Shown: positions 1 through 8,454 of the stretch, piece after piece
Position numbering within the stretch: the first letter of the stretch is position 1
Layout of the letters: each line of letters starts with the position of its first letter
NCBI GenBank assembly: GCA_951812805.1
Contig: CATOSZ010000016.1
Location: forward strand, 80,165-144,164
Direction of reading: 5' to 3'
Length of the DNA stretch: 64,000 nucleotides
Source: an uncultured Alphaproteobacteria bacterium
GTDB taxonomy: Bacteria > Pseudomonadota > Alphaproteobacteria > GCA-2731375
Position numbers and translations under genes: made by a program
The notes under the pieces: generated by a model
The model's input: only the letters and a program-made list of their open reading frames with translations
Told to the model about the DNA's origin: nothing
Database searches by the model: none

Positions 1-817
1 CGATGCGGGCCGCGGCGATGGCGCCCGCGGCCGGCCCGCTCATCACCGTCTGCACCGGCTGGCGGGCGGCGGCGGGCGCGGTCATGGTGCCGCCGTTGCC
101 CTGCATGACCAGCAGGTCCCGGCCATAGCCCTCGGCGCCGAGCCGCTCGGAGATGCGGCCCAAATAGCGGGCCAGCACCGGCTGTACGAAGGCATTGACG
201 GCGGCGGTGCTGGCGCGCTCGAACTCCCGCACCTCGCGCAGCACGCGGGCGCTGGCGGTGACGTAGTCGTTGGGCCAGCGCGCGGCGGCGATCTCCAGCG
301 CGCGCTCCTCGTGTACCGGATTGGCATAGGCGTGCAGGAAGTGGATCACCACCGCTTCCGCGCCGAGCTCCCGCAGCCGGTCGAGGGCGACACCGAGGCC
401 CACCTCGTCGAGCGGCGTCAGTATCCGGCCCTTGGCGTCCATCCGCTCCGCCACTTCGAGCCGCAGCTCACGGTCGATCAGCGCCTCGAAATAGCCGAAC
501 ATGCCGTAGTTGTACGGCCGGGTGCGACGGCCGAGCTCCAGCACGTCGCGAAAGCCCGCCGTGGTGACCAGGCCGATGCGCGCGCCCTTGCGCTCCAGCA
601 CCGCGTTGGTCGCGATGGTGGTGCCGTGCAGCAGCGCCGACAGCTCGGACAGCACGGCGCCGCCCGCCGTCAGCCCCGCCATCACGCCCCGGGACTGGTC
701 CTCCGGCGTCGTCGGAACCTTGGCGACGCGGAAAGCCTCGCCCGCGACGTCGAGCAGGATCAAGTCCGTGTTGGTGCCGCCGACGTCGATGCCGGCCTGC
801 CAGTCGTTTCCGCTCAC
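1..817 (-). CDS. N-methylhydantoinase A / hydantoinase-oxoprolinase family protein, 5' part only
   Basis: Leftward gene running off the left edge; 272 codons are visible. The N-terminus reads GIDVGGTNTDLILLD, the phosphate-binding fold of the hydantoinase A / acetone carboxylase / oxoprolinase superfamily, followed by LHGTTIATNAVLERKGAR and by MQGNGGTM and MSGPAAGAIAAAR, which are conserved in HyuA. These enzymes hydrolyse cyclic amides such as hydantoins or 5-oxoproline with ATP, usually with a HyuB partner that would lie beyond the window. I chose the GTG at 817: GGGGAGG sits 8 nt upstream of it, whereas the same motif abuts the in-frame ATG at 826. The substrate cannot be read from this fragment. 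Confidence 0.88.
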   Translation of the reverse strand, partial: MSGNDWQAGIDVGGTNTDLILLDVAGEAFRVAKVPTTPEDQSRGVMAGLTAGGAVLSELSALLHGTTIATNAVLERKGARIGLVTTAGFRDVLELGRRTRPYNYGMFGYFEALIDRELRLEVAERMDAKGRILTPLDEVGLGVALDRLRELGAEAVVIHFLHAYANPVHEERALEIAAARWPNDYVTASARVLREVREFERASTAAVNAFVQPVLARYLGRISERLGAEGYGRDLLVMQGNGGTMTAPAAARQPVQTVMSGPAAGAIAAARI

Positions 818-915
818 CCGTTTCATCCTCCCCGCGCGCTTGCCCGGGGCATTCTGGCAGCTCGGCGCCACGGGCGCACGTCCGTGCTAGTTTCGGGAAG
901 GCACAGGGGTCGGCG

Positions 916-1443
916 ATGGCGGAACTGGTGGTGACGGCGGCGGCGGAGGCGAGCGAGGGGCACCTGGCCCTCGGCGACGCACGCTATCGCTGCGCGCTCG
1001 GCGGTGCCGGCATCCTCGCCGAGAAGCGCGAAGGCGACCAGGCGACGCCGGTGGGCGTCTTTCCGTTGCGCCGGCTGCTCTATCGCCCGGACCGCCTGAT
1101 CCGGCCGCGGACCGCCTTGCCGATCCGGCCGATCCGGGCCGACGACGGCTGGTGCGATGCGCCGGAGGATCCTGACTACAATCGCCCGGTGCAGCTGCCC
1201 CACACGGCGAGCGCCGAGACGATGTATCGCCGCGACCGGCTTTACGATCTGGTGGTGGTGCTCGGCCACAACGACGCGCCGGTGGTGCCGGGCCGGGGCA
1301 GCGCCGTGTTTCTGCATGTCGCCCGGCCCGACTTCGGCCCGACCGCCGGCTGCGTCGCGCTGGCCACGGACGACCTGCTCGCCGTCCTCACCGAGGTCGG
1401 CCCCGACAGTACTCTGCGCGTCGTCGACCCGCTGTCCGCCTGA
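916..1443 (+). CDS. L,D-transpeptidase (YkuD/ErfK-like) family protein
   Basis: 175 residues. The catalytic region of the YkuD fold is visible: H118 in VLGHND, H134 in VFLHVA, and C146 in GPTAGCVALA, equivalent to the SHGCVR-type cysteine that forms the acyl-enzyme. Known members make 3-3 peptidoglycan cross-links or attach lipoproteins to the wall. The T-A-G-C-V-A version belongs to the short single-domain branch often found in alphaproteobacteria. No signal peptide or membrane segment is seen, so export is unclear and the enzyme may not act on wall peptidoglycan. It is divergent from the hydantoinase gene and convergent with the VOC gene, 4 nt away. Confidence 0.85.
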   Translation: MAELVVTAAAEASEGHLALGDARYRCALGGAGILAEKREGDQATPVGVFPLRRLLYRPDRLIRPRTALPIRPIRADDGWCDAPEDPDYNRPVQLPHTASAETMYRRDRLYDLVVVLGHNDAPVVPGRGSAVFLHVARPDFGPTAGCVALATDDLLAVLTEVGPDSTLRVVDPLSA

Positions 1444-1447
1444 AGGC

Positions 1448-1972
1448 TTAGGGCCAGACGGTGCGGATCGGATCGCTGCCGTCCCAATCGTCGCACGTGG
1501 CCTTGATCGCCTCGAACTGGGCGCGGCGCTTGTCGCTGTAGGCGGCGAGTTCGACCACCGAGCCCGGATGCGCTTCGGTCGCGAGATAGGCGAACGGTCC
1601 GCGGTTGGAGCTGCCCTCCTGCCCGATGACATAGCCGTCGGCCAGCGCCCGGGCGAGCACGGCGTCGTAGTCCACCGGGAAATAGCAGACGTGCTGCAGG
1701 CCCTCGTGCCCCGCCTCGAGGAAGTCGCGATACATTGAGGGGGCGTCGTTGCGTTGCTGGATCAGCTCGACCTGCGCGCCGCCGGAATAGCTGATGGCGA
1801 TGGAGACGTGGGGATCCGACGGCTCGCCGTAATAGCGGAACTCGCCGACCGGCAGGCGATCGACGTAGAACCAGGGGCCGACGTCGAAGACGTCGAGCCA
1901 ATGCCGCATGCCCGCCTCGATGTCGCGCACCACATAGCCGAGCTGGCGCAGCTCTCCGAACCGTCGGCTCAT
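1448..1972 (-). CDS. VOC family (glyoxalase/bleomycin resistance/dioxygenase-like) protein
   Basis: 174 residues. The start GELRQLGYVVRDIEAGMRHW is the first beta-alpha-beta unit of a vicinal-oxygen-chelate protein, and GLQHVCYFPVDYDAV begins the second. The best metal-ligand candidates are H in the GLQHV stretch and E in GSVVELAAY near the C-terminus, as in methylmalonyl-CoA epimerase or glyoxalase relatives. An in-frame extension upstream to 2149 exists but has no VOC character; ATG 1972 has GGAGGG 4 nt upstream. The substrate cannot be predicted. It is convergent with the L,D-transpeptidase-like gene and divergent from the lipoprotein gene. Confidence 0.8.
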   Translation of the reverse strand: MSRRFGELRQLGYVVRDIEAGMRHWLDVFDVGPWFYVDRLPVGEFRYYGEPSDPHVSIAISYSGGAQVELIQQRNDAPSMYRDFLEAGHEGLQHVCYFPVDYDAVLARALADGYVIGQEGSSNRGPFAYLATEAHPGSVVELAAYSDKRRAQFEAIKATCDDWDGSDPIRTVWP

Positions 1973-2139
1973 CTCACCCTCCATTTCCGCTTCCACCCAG
2001 CCCGAGTAGAGCATGTCGGCCGGCCGCCTGGAACCTGAACGGCACATGAACGGGCACCTCAGATTGCGTTCAGGCGCCGGATGCCATCTTGCGGGCCATC
2101 GGACGAAGACAACCGATGCGCCGGGGAAAGGACAGGACC

Positions 2140-2652
2140 ATGACGACACCGACCCGACACCAGACAGGCCGACGGCGGACGACCGCGCTGCCGCTCATCG
2201 CCGTGGCGCTCGCCGCCGCGCTGCTGACGGGCTGTGCGACCAAGGCGGGCCCCAAACAGGGCCTCGGCACGATCCTGGGTGCGGCCGGCGGCGGCCTGCT
2301 GGGCGCCCAGTTCGGCCGCGGCCGGGGCCGGCTGGCCGCGACGGCGGCGGGCGTCTTTCTCGGCGCGCTGCTCGGCAATTCGGTCGGCCGCTCGCTCGAC
2401 CGCGCCGACCGCATCGCCATCGCCCGGGCCGAGGACGAGGCGCACAGCGCGCCGGTGAACGAAACCATCGAATGGCGCAACCCCGACAGCGGCAACCACG
2501 GCACGGTAACGCCGGTACGCGAGGGCATCTCCAACACCGGCCGGCAGTGCCGTGAATACCACCACACGGTCACCATCGGTGGCCGCCAGGAAGAGGCTTA
2601 CGGAACGGCCTGCCTGCAGCCGGACGGCAGCTGGCAGATCGTCAACGGCTGA
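2140..2652 (+). CDS. Glycine-zipper outer-membrane lipoprotein (17-kDa surface antigen-like)
   Basis: 170 residues. The basic N-terminus, hydrophobic stretch and LLTGC lipobox mark a lipoprotein signal peptide with the lipidated cysteine near residue 32. A glycine-zipper segment follows (GTILGAAGGGLLGAQFG and AGVFLGALLGNSVG), then a C-terminal domain with a conserved cysteine pair (RQCREYHHTV and ACLQPDGSW). That arrangement matches the rickettsial 17-kDa antigen / RT0821-Lpp0805 family, whose members sit in the outer membrane. ATG 2140 is preferred over the in-frame ATG at 2089 because only the shorter form puts a basic region directly before the signal helix. AAAGGA and AGGA lie upstream. 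Confidence 0.88.
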   Translation: MTTPTRHQTGRRRTTALPLIAVALAAALLTGCATKAGPKQGLGTILGAAGGGLLGAQFGRGRGRLAATAAGVFLGALLGNSVGRSLDRADRIAIARAEDEAHSAPVNETIEWRNPDSGNHGTVTPVREGISNTGRQCREYHHTVTIGGRQEEAYGTACLQPDGSWQIVNG

Positions 2653-2660
2653 CGAGACAA

Positions 2661-2676
2661 GGCCCCCGAAGGGGCC
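2661..2676 (+). terminator. Short GC-rich hairpin after the lipoprotein gene
   Basis: GGCCCC-CGAA-GGGGCC is a perfect 6-bp stem with a stable tetraloop, starting 8 nt after the stop codon. A second hairpin, TGACGC/GCGTCA, lies at 2684-2701. Neither is followed by a T-run, so intrinsic termination is possible but not proven. Confidence 0.4.
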
Positions 2677-2703
2677 GACGAGCTGACGCTCCCCGGCGTC
2701 AGG

Positions 2704-2780
2704 ACCCGTCGGTGGACGGCTTCCGGCGGAGGTACCCCCAGCCTCCACGCAACCTCCCCGGAAAGCCACCACCGACGGGT
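2704..2780. repeat. 12-bp inverted repeat in the leader of the caspase-like gene
   Basis: ACCCGTCGGTGG at 2704-2715 is exactly complementary to CCACCGACGGGT at 2769-2780, with 53 nt between. The pair could fold as a long-range stem in the 5' leader of the gene at 2865 or be a protein-binding pair. No function is evident. Confidence 0.5.
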
Positions 2781-2864
2781 TCCTCTCTTCCCCAGCCCTC
2801 ACACCCGCGGCTCGACACAGGAATTTGCCTTGCCCGCCGGCGTCGACTTGGCGAAGATGCAGGG

Positions 2865-4409
2865 ATGCGGGCGAAATCTCGATCCCACACGCTTTCCTGG
2901 CGCGGCCTTTGCGCCTCGGCGCTGCTGCTGGCCCTGCTGATCGCGCTCGCCGGCCAGGCGCGGGCGGAGCGCTACGTGGCGCTGGTGATCGGCAACAACG
3001 ACTATGAACATCTCCCCCGCCTGGTGACGGCGGTGAGCGATGCGGCGGCGACGGCCGAGCTGTTGAAAAGCAAATACGGCTTCGACGTCACCCTGCTGTT
3101 GAACGGCACACGTTCGAGCATCCTCGGCGCCATGAACCGCCTGCAGAAGGAACTGACGGCGGACGACCGTCTGCTGATCTACTATGCGGGGCACGGGATC
3201 CTCGACCGGGTGACGGGTACCGGCTATTGGCTGCCGATCGACGCCAAGGAGGACGACGACACCCATTGGGTGCCGAACGCCCGGCTTTCCAACTATCTCC
3301 AGCGAATGGCGGCGCGCCATGTCATGGTGGTGGCCGACAGCTGCTATTCCGGCACGCTGGTACGCTCCGCGCCGATCCGCGAACAGGCGCGCGGCGACCG
3401 GTCGGCCTGGCTCGCCCGCCTGGCGGAAAAGCGGGCGCGCACGGCGCTGGTCTCCGGCGGGCTGGAGCCGGTGGTCGACGGCGGCAGTAACGGCCACTCG
3501 GTCTTCGCCTCCGCCTTTCTCAAGTCCCTACGCGACAACGACGGCGTGCTGGAAGGCCAGACCCTGTTCCGCGAGGTGCGCCGACAGGTGGTGCTGAACG
3601 CGGACCAGACGCCGGAATATTCCGACATGCGCAAGGCCGGCCACGAGGGCGGCGATTTCCTCTTCGTGCCGGTGGGCCTGTCGCGACCGAAACCGGCCGC
3701 CGCTGCGCCCGCCGCGGCGCCGGCCCGACGCGCGGGCCCGGACCGGGAGCTGGTGTTCTGGCAGACCATCGCCGACAGCAAGGACCCGGAGGATTTCCGC
3801 GACTATATCGTGACCTACCCCGAAGGCGAGTTCGTCGGCCTGGCACAGCGGCGGATCCGAGCGCTGGAGAAACGCGAGGCCCGCGCCCCTGCCCGCGCGC
3901 CCGCGCCCGCGCCCGTGGCCGCACCGAAACCCGCCCCGGTGGCGACGCCGGCACCGGCACCCGCGCCGAAGCCCCGCGCCGTCCCGAAACCCAGCGCCGC
4001 GCCGCCGCCGAAGGCACCGCCCGTGCAAACCGCCAATGTCACGCCGAAGCGTCCGGCCTCCGCCGCGCCGGCGAGCGGGCCGTGGCGGGTAATGGTGGAT
4101 GCCGAAGGCTTCTACGACGGCCATCTCGGGCGGGTCGAAAAGACCATCGAGGTGCGCAACGGCCACTTCAAGCAACGGCTGAACCGGGGCCAGATGAGCG
4201 TGGTCCTGGAGTTCGACGTCGTGGGCGATCGGGTGTCGGGCCAGGTTTTCGTCACCCCCAGCCTGGAGTGGCAGGACGTTCGCTTCGATTTCGACGGCAG
4301 CCTCAAGGGCGGCGTCTTCGCCCGCAAATTCTCCGGCCAGGCGCAGGTCGATTCCATTTCCGGGCGCGGCATTCGCTACATCGACGTGACGCTCCGCCTG
4401 CAGCGCTGA
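2865..4409 (+). CDS. Exported caspase-like peptidase (peptidase C14 family) with C-terminal extension
   Basis: 514 residues. Residues 12-34 form a signal peptide ending ARA, so the protein should be exported. Residues 36-245 are a caspase p20-like domain: the strand YVALVIGNNDY, catalytic H110 in YYAGHG and catalytic C160 in DSCYSG are all present. Residues about 275-405 are a low-complexity Ala/Pro-rich linker, and 405-514 form a beta-rich C-terminal domain seen in several alphaproteobacterial C14 proteins (begins GPWRVMVDAEG). Bacterial C14 proteins cleave after basic or acidic residues; the target here is unknown. The in-frame region upstream of 2865 is leader-like and lacks coding character. 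No operon partner is visible. Confidence 0.87.
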   Translation: MRAKSRSHTLSWRGLCASALLLALLIALAGQARAERYVALVIGNNDYEHLPRLVTAVSDAAATAELLKSKYGFDVTLLLNGTRSSILGAMNRLQKELTADDRLLIYYAGHGILDRVTGTGYWLPIDAKEDDDTHWVPNARLSNYLQRMAARHVMVVADSCYSGTLVRSAPIREQARGDRSAWLARLAEKRARTALVSGGLEPVVDGGSNGHSVFASAFLKSLRDNDGVLEGQTLFREVRRQVVLNADQTPEYSDMRKAGHEGGDFLFVPVGLSRPKPAAAAPAAAPARRAGPDRELVFWQTIADSKDPEDFRDYIVTYPEGEFVGLAQRRIRALEKREARAPARAPAPAPVAAPKPAPVATPAPAPAPKPRAVPKPSAAPPPKAPPVQTANVTPKRPASAAPASGPWRVMVDAEGFYDGHLGRVEKTIEVRNGHFKQRLNRGQMSVVLEFDVVGDRVSGQVFVTPSLEWQDVRFDFDGSLKGGVFARKFSGQAQVDSISGRGIRYIDVTLRLQR

Positions 4410-4426
4410 GGTCGCCGGCCGCGGGT

Positions 4427-5650
4427 TCAATCACCGCCGGCCGGCTGCCGGGCGGATCCCGCGCGCGGGGTGCGTAGCAGCACCAGGCCGAGCAGGGCGG
4501 CGGGCAGGGCGATCGCGCCATAGGCGGCGGCGTAGCCGAAGGGAAACAGCGCCGCGCCGAACAGCAGCGGATAGAACAGCTGGCCGGCGGTGCCGAAGGC
4601 CAGCACGCCGCCGGTCATCCGTCCGACCTCGGCCCGCTCGGCGACCCGGGCGATTTCCGCCAGCAGCACGCCGTGCCAGGAAAGCGCGGTGAAGCCGATG
4701 ACGACGGAGACGGCGGTCACCTGCCAGCTCGCCCAGGCCGGCGAAAAGGCACCCATCGCCGCCGCACCCGCGGCCATCACCAGGGCCAGCAGGCCCAACA
4801 CGATGCGGGGCGGCACCAGGGTGCTGGCGATGATGCCCCAGAACACCCGGGCCGGAACGGCGACCAGGGTACCGATGCCGAGCACCGCGCCGGCCTCGAT
4901 CGCCGTATAGCCCAACTCCTCATAAAGATAGACGACGGTGAAGTTGGTGAAGATCGCCTGCAGCCCGACGAAGGCGAAGGCGGCCATGGCCAGGCGCTTG
5001 AGGACCGGATGGTGGAAGACGGTATAGATCGTCTCGCGCATGTCGCCGAAGGCCAGTTTCTGCCCGGGGTCACGGTCGACGTCGAAGGTCCGCCGGCATG
5101 GCTCGAGGCCGAGCGCGATGGCCAGGCAGGCGGCGGCGACGATCAGGCTCGCCTCGGACCAGCCGATCGCGGCGCCGAGCGGCACGACCAGGATGGAGGC
5201 GATGGCGACGCCGGCCGGCACCCCCGACTGCTTGATCGAGAACACCAGCGGCGCGATTCCAGCCGGCGCGTGACGGGCCAGGATCTGCGAGGAGGCCGGC
5301 GTCGAGGAGGTCGAGCCGGCGCTGATCAGCACCGCGCCCAGCAGCAGGGCCGGCACCGCCAGCCACAGGTTCGCGCCCGCCGTCGCCGCGCTGGCGAGGC
5401 CGAGGCCCATGATCAGGCAACCGACCTGGCTGGTGCGAACGGCGCCGAAGCGCATGATGACGGTACCGCAACCCGCCATCACCACCATGCCGGCAGACGC
5501 AAAGACCCAGGTATAGGCCAGCACCCACTCAGGCTCGATGCCGAGTTCGAGCGCGATGCCCGGGAACAGCACCGGCAGGGTGGTCTTCGAGACGGTCGCC
5601 ATCGTCTGCTGGACCAGCATGGCGACGATGGCGAGGATCAGGAGGGGCAA
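4427..5650 (-). CDS. MFS transporter
   Basis: About 407 residues with roughly 12 hydrophobic segments. The N-terminal VSKTTLPVLFPGIALELGI and the substrate-blind helix pattern fit a major facilitator superfamily carrier of the inner membrane, probably proton-coupled. No substrate can be assigned. The start is uncertain: the reading frame opens at a TTG (5650) with no ribosome site, an in-frame TGA lies 9 codons upstream, and the first ATGs (5620 and 5602) would cut into helix 1. A start-proximal mutation or a leaderless TTG start are both possible. The 217 bp between this gene and the next (5651-5867) contain no recognisable gene. Confidence 0.8.
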   Translation of the reverse strand: MPLLILAIVAMLVQQTMATVSKTTLPVLFPGIALELGIEPEWVLAYTWVFASAGMVVMAGCGTVIMRFGAVRTSQVGCLIMGLGLASAATAGANLWLAVPALLLGAVLISAGSTSSTPASSQILARHAPAGIAPLVFSIKQSGVPAGVAIASILVVPLGAAIGWSEASLIVAAACLAIALGLEPCRRTFDVDRDPGQKLAFGDMRETIYTVFHHPVLKRLAMAAFAFVGLQAIFTNFTVVYLYEELGYTAIEAGAVLGIGTLVAVPARVFWGIIASTLVPPRIVLGLLALVMAAGAAAMGAFSPAWASWQVTAVSVVIGFTALSWHGVLLAEIARVAERAEVGRMTGGVLAFGTAGQLFYPLLFGAALFPFGYAAAYGAIALPAALLGLVLLRTPRAGSARQPAGGD

Positions 5651-5867
5651 GGTTTCGCACTTGGGCGCTGGGAACGATCACCGCACCATAGCCAGTGTAC
5701 CGCAAAATCGCGAGGCGGGGCCACCCGCCCCCTCGGCCAACGCATCATTCCCGGAGTTCCGCATTGCTGCGCGGCATGCGACGCCTTTACCGGCGGCGGC
5801 CCGCTCGACCTCGTCGGCGATGCAGGCATGAATGTCGGAGACGTCGCGGCATGCCCGTCTGGAAATC

Positions 5868-6056
5868 TCAACGATCGAGGCGGAATTTCTTCCACATCTC
5901 GTCTTGTGTCAGCACATCATCCGGATTCGCGTCGGCTTCCGCGATTGCCGAGCGGACCCGGGCATCTCTCCATGCCAGATAATCCGGGTCGGTGGATTCC
6001 GGCCCGGGCATGGTGGCGTCTTCGATCGTCAGCGGTTCCTGGTTTGCATCGCTCAT
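5868..6056 (-). CDS. Small acidic protein, possibly antitoxin-like
   Basis: 62 residues starting at ATG 6056. The C-terminal half, YLAWRDARVRSAIAEADANP followed by DEMWKKF, resembles the stability-determinant / antitoxin type of short proteins with the pattern W-R-D-A-K-V-R ... D-E-V-W-x-R-F. No RelE/ParE-like toxin is recognisable downstream in 5651-5867, so it may be an orphan or the resemblance may be superficial. Confidence 0.5.
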   Translation of the reverse strand: MSDANQEPLTIEDATMPGPESTDPDYLAWRDARVRSAIAEADANPDDVLTQDEMWKKFRLDR

Positions 6057-6122
6057 AGCGCCATTACGACATGTTTCGTTTCCACGATTCACAGGCCCCC
6101 TCGGCGCGACGGACCGCCGCGT

Positions 6123-6395
6123 TCAGCGGCGCCGGCCGGCCTCCTCGGCTTCCGCCTGTTCGATCGCCCGGATGAGGGCCCCGCTCAGCGCCTTGGCGCT
6201 TTCGAGCGTCATCTCCACCGCCGCCCGCACCCCCGGCGCCTTGTCGGTGTCGATGAAGTCGAGGGTGATCGCCTCCTCCAGCAGGGCGTGGTGCGGGTGG
6301 TCGTAGGCCACGACGGCATGGCTCAGGTCGAACCAGCCGTTCGTGCCCTTGGCCATGCCGTCGGCGGCGACGATCTCGACGATCGAGGTACACAT
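6123..6395 (-). CDS. DUF6295 family protein
   Basis: 90 residues. It begins MCTSIVEIVAADG, followed by GWFDLSHAVVAYDHPHHALL and a C-terminal alpha-helical tail, the signature of DUF6295. The function of the family is unknown. It lies 11 nt downstream of the dienelactone hydrolase gene in the same direction, so the two are very likely co-transcribed. In my recollection this pairing with a DLH-type hydrolase is common for DUF6295, which suggests a role next to hydrolysis of a lactone or ester. Confidence 0.75.
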   Translation of the reverse strand: MCTSIVEIVAADGMAKGTNGWFDLSHAVVAYDHPHHALLEEAITLDFIDTDKAPGVRAAVEMTLESAKALSGALIRAIEQAEAEEAGRRR

Positions 6396-6406
6396 GGGCG
6401 AACCGG

Positions 6407-7153
6407 TCAGCCGGCCACGTGCTTGTCGAGGAAGGCGAAGATCTTGTCCCAGGCATCCAGCGCCTGCTCCACCCGGTACATCGGCCGGTGATAGTAGAAG
6501 AAACCGTGCCCGGCGCCGTCGTAGCGGTGGAATTCATAGTCCTTGCCGGCCGCCTGCAACGCGGCTTCGTGCTGGTCGACCTGTTCCGGGCTCGGCGCGC
6601 GATCCTCGTTGCCGAAGATGCCGAGCAGCGGGCAGGAGAGGTCGGCGGTGAAGTCGATCGGCTGTACCGGCTGCTTCTCCGGCCGGTCGTCCTCGGCCTG
6701 CACCACGCGGCCGCCCCAAAGCTCGATGCAGGCATCGATGCTGTCGGTCTTGCAGGAATAGAGGAAGGCCTGCCGGCCACCCGAGCAGCTGCCCAGGACC
6801 GCGGCCTTGCCGCTCGACCAGACCTGGCTTTTCAGCCAGCGGGTCGCCCCCTCGGTGTCGCCGATCATCTGGTCGTCGGCAACGCCCCCTTCGGCCCGGG
6901 CCTTGGCGGCGACGTCGTCGGCGTCGCCCTCGCCCACCCGGTGGTAGAGGTTGTGGGAAATCGTGGCGTAGCCGTGATGGGCGAACTTCCGCGCCTTCTC
7001 CCGGTAGTATTCGCCCCAGCCGGGGAGGTGGTGGATCAGCACCATGCCCGGAAACGGTCCGGGGCCGAGCGGCCGGGCGACATAGGCCGAGATCGGCTCA
7101 CCCTGGTGCCCGTTGATCATCACGGTTTCCGCAATCATGCCTTCGTAGGCCAT
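6407..7153 (-). CDS. Dienelactone hydrolase family protein
   Basis: 248 residues with an alpha/beta-hydrolase fold and the DLH-type triad: nucleophile C123 in GSCSGG, D184 in GNEDRAP, and H216 in GAGHGF. The cysteine nucleophile separates true dienelactone hydrolases from serine esterases; the classical reaction opens dienelactone to maleylacetate. The frame also offers GTG 7159, but ATG 7153 has AGAGGG about 8 nt upstream. The gene is followed by the DUF6295 gene in one operon and is divergent from the FAD monooxygenase gene. Confidence 0.86.
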   Translation of the reverse strand: MAYEGMIAETVMINGHQGEPISAYVARPLGPGPFPGMVLIHHLPGWGEYYREKARKFAHHGYATISHNLYHRVGEGDADDVAAKARAEGGVADDQMIGDTEGATRWLKSQVWSSGKAAVLGSCSGGRQAFLYSCKTDSIDACIELWGGRVVQAEDDRPEKQPVQPIDFTADLSCPLLGIFGNEDRAPSPEQVDQHEAALQAAGKDYEFHRYDGAGHGFFYYHRPMYRVEQALDAWDKIFAFLDKHVAG

Positions 7154-7263
7154 CGTCACACCCTCTTCGTTTCCAGTGCCGCATCTCTCTCGGCCGCGGC
7201 GCGAAGATTAGCACAGGCGCCGCGCGGGCTGTATTCTGCCGACGCGTTTTCGAGGGGGACGGT

Positions 7264-8451
7264 GTGGGCGGTCAGAGCAGGATCATCATCGCGGGCGCCG
7301 GGCTCGGCGGGCTGACGGCGGCGGCCTGCCTGCTGCTGGCGGGCTTCGACGTCGAGGTCTACGAACAGGCCGGCGAACTCGGCGAGATCGGCGCCGGCGT
7401 GCAGCAAAGCGCCAACGCGACCCACGTCATGCGCCATCTCGGCATCCTGGAGGAGCTGCGCGCCGTCGCCTACCAGCCACCGGTTACCGAGTTTCGCATC
7501 TACAACACGGGCGAGGTGCTGCAGGCCCTCTCCCTCGCAGAGAACCACGAGCAGCGCCACGGCGCGCCTTATCTGCAGATGCACCGGGCCGATTTCCACC
7601 GCATCCTGGCGGCCCGGGTACAGGCGCTGAAGCCGGACGCCATCCACCTCTCGGCGACGGCGACCGGCTACCGCGAGCAGGGCGAGGGCGTCGTCCTCCA
7701 GCTCGCCGACGGGCGCGAGGTGGCGGGCGACGTGCTGATCGGCGCCGACGGCATCAAGTCGGCGGTGCGCCGGCAGCTCGCCGGGGAGGCCGCGCCCGAC
7801 TATACGGGCGACGCCGCCTGGCGCCTGACCGTGCCGGTGGCGCGTTTTCCACCGGACTTCCTGGAGGGCAAATCCTCCATCTGGGTCGGGCCGGACAAGC
7901 ATGCGGTGGTCTATTTCCTGCGCGGCGGCAGCCTGTTGAACTTCGTCGCCTGCGTCGAGCTCGACGAGTGGATCGAGGAATCCTGGACCCTGAAACGGCC
8001 CTGGGCCGAGCTGAAGGCGGATTTCGACGGCTGGCACCCGGACATCCACGCCATCATCGACGCCGCCGACCGGGACGAATGCTACCGCTGGGCGCTGAAC
8101 ATCTATCCGGACCTCGCGCGCTGGAGCAGCCAGCGGGCCACCCTGATCGGCGACGCCGCCCACCCGACGCTGCCCTACCTCGCGCAGGGCGCCGCCATGG
8201 CGGTGGAGGATGCGGCAGTGCTGACCCGCTGCCTGCAAGAGGGCGGCGACATCGCCCGGGCGCTCGCCCGCTATGAAGCCGCCCGTCGGGCGCGGACCGG
8301 TCGCATCGTCGCCGAATCCCGGGCCAACCGCGGGCTCTTTCACCTGGAGACGATCCAGGCTTTGCGCGACGCCTTCGCCAAGCGCGACATGGACCGCGAA
8401 CGCTCCGACTGGCTCTATGCCTACGATCCGCTGACGGTGGAATTGGCGTAG
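7264..8451 (+). CDS. FAD-dependent aromatic-ring monooxygenase (salicylate / 3-hydroxybenzoate hydroxylase type)
   Basis: 395 residues starting at GTG 7264 with GAGGGGG 6 nt upstream. The dinucleotide-binding GAGLGGLTAA is at residues 11-20. The DG motif GADGIKSAVRRQL lies in the middle, and the GD motif LIGDAAHPTLPYLAQGA follows, which together define group A flavoprotein hydroxylases. These use NAD(P)H and O2 to hydroxylate phenolic acids in the cytoplasm. Closest by pattern are salicylate 1- and 3-hydroxybenzoate 6-monooxygenases; the exact substrate is not determined. Four nucleotides separate it from the methyltransferase gene, so the two form an operon. Confidence 0.87.
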   Translation: MGGQSRIIIAGAGLGGLTAAACLLLAGFDVEVYEQAGELGEIGAGVQQSANATHVMRHLGILEELRAVAYQPPVTEFRIYNTGEVLQALSLAENHEQRHGAPYLQMHRADFHRILAARVQALKPDAIHLSATATGYREQGEGVVLQLADGREVAGDVLIGADGIKSAVRRQLAGEAAPDYTGDAAWRLTVPVARFPPDFLEGKSSIWVGPDKHAVVYFLRGGSLLNFVACVELDEWIEESWTLKRPWAELKADFDGWHPDIHAIIDAADRDECYRWALNIYPDLARWSSQRATLIGDAAHPTLPYLAQGAAMAVEDAAVLTRCLQEGGDIARALARYEAARRARTGRIVAESRANRGLFHLETIQALRDAFAKRDMDRERSDWLYAYDPLTVELA

Positions 8452-8454
8452 CCC

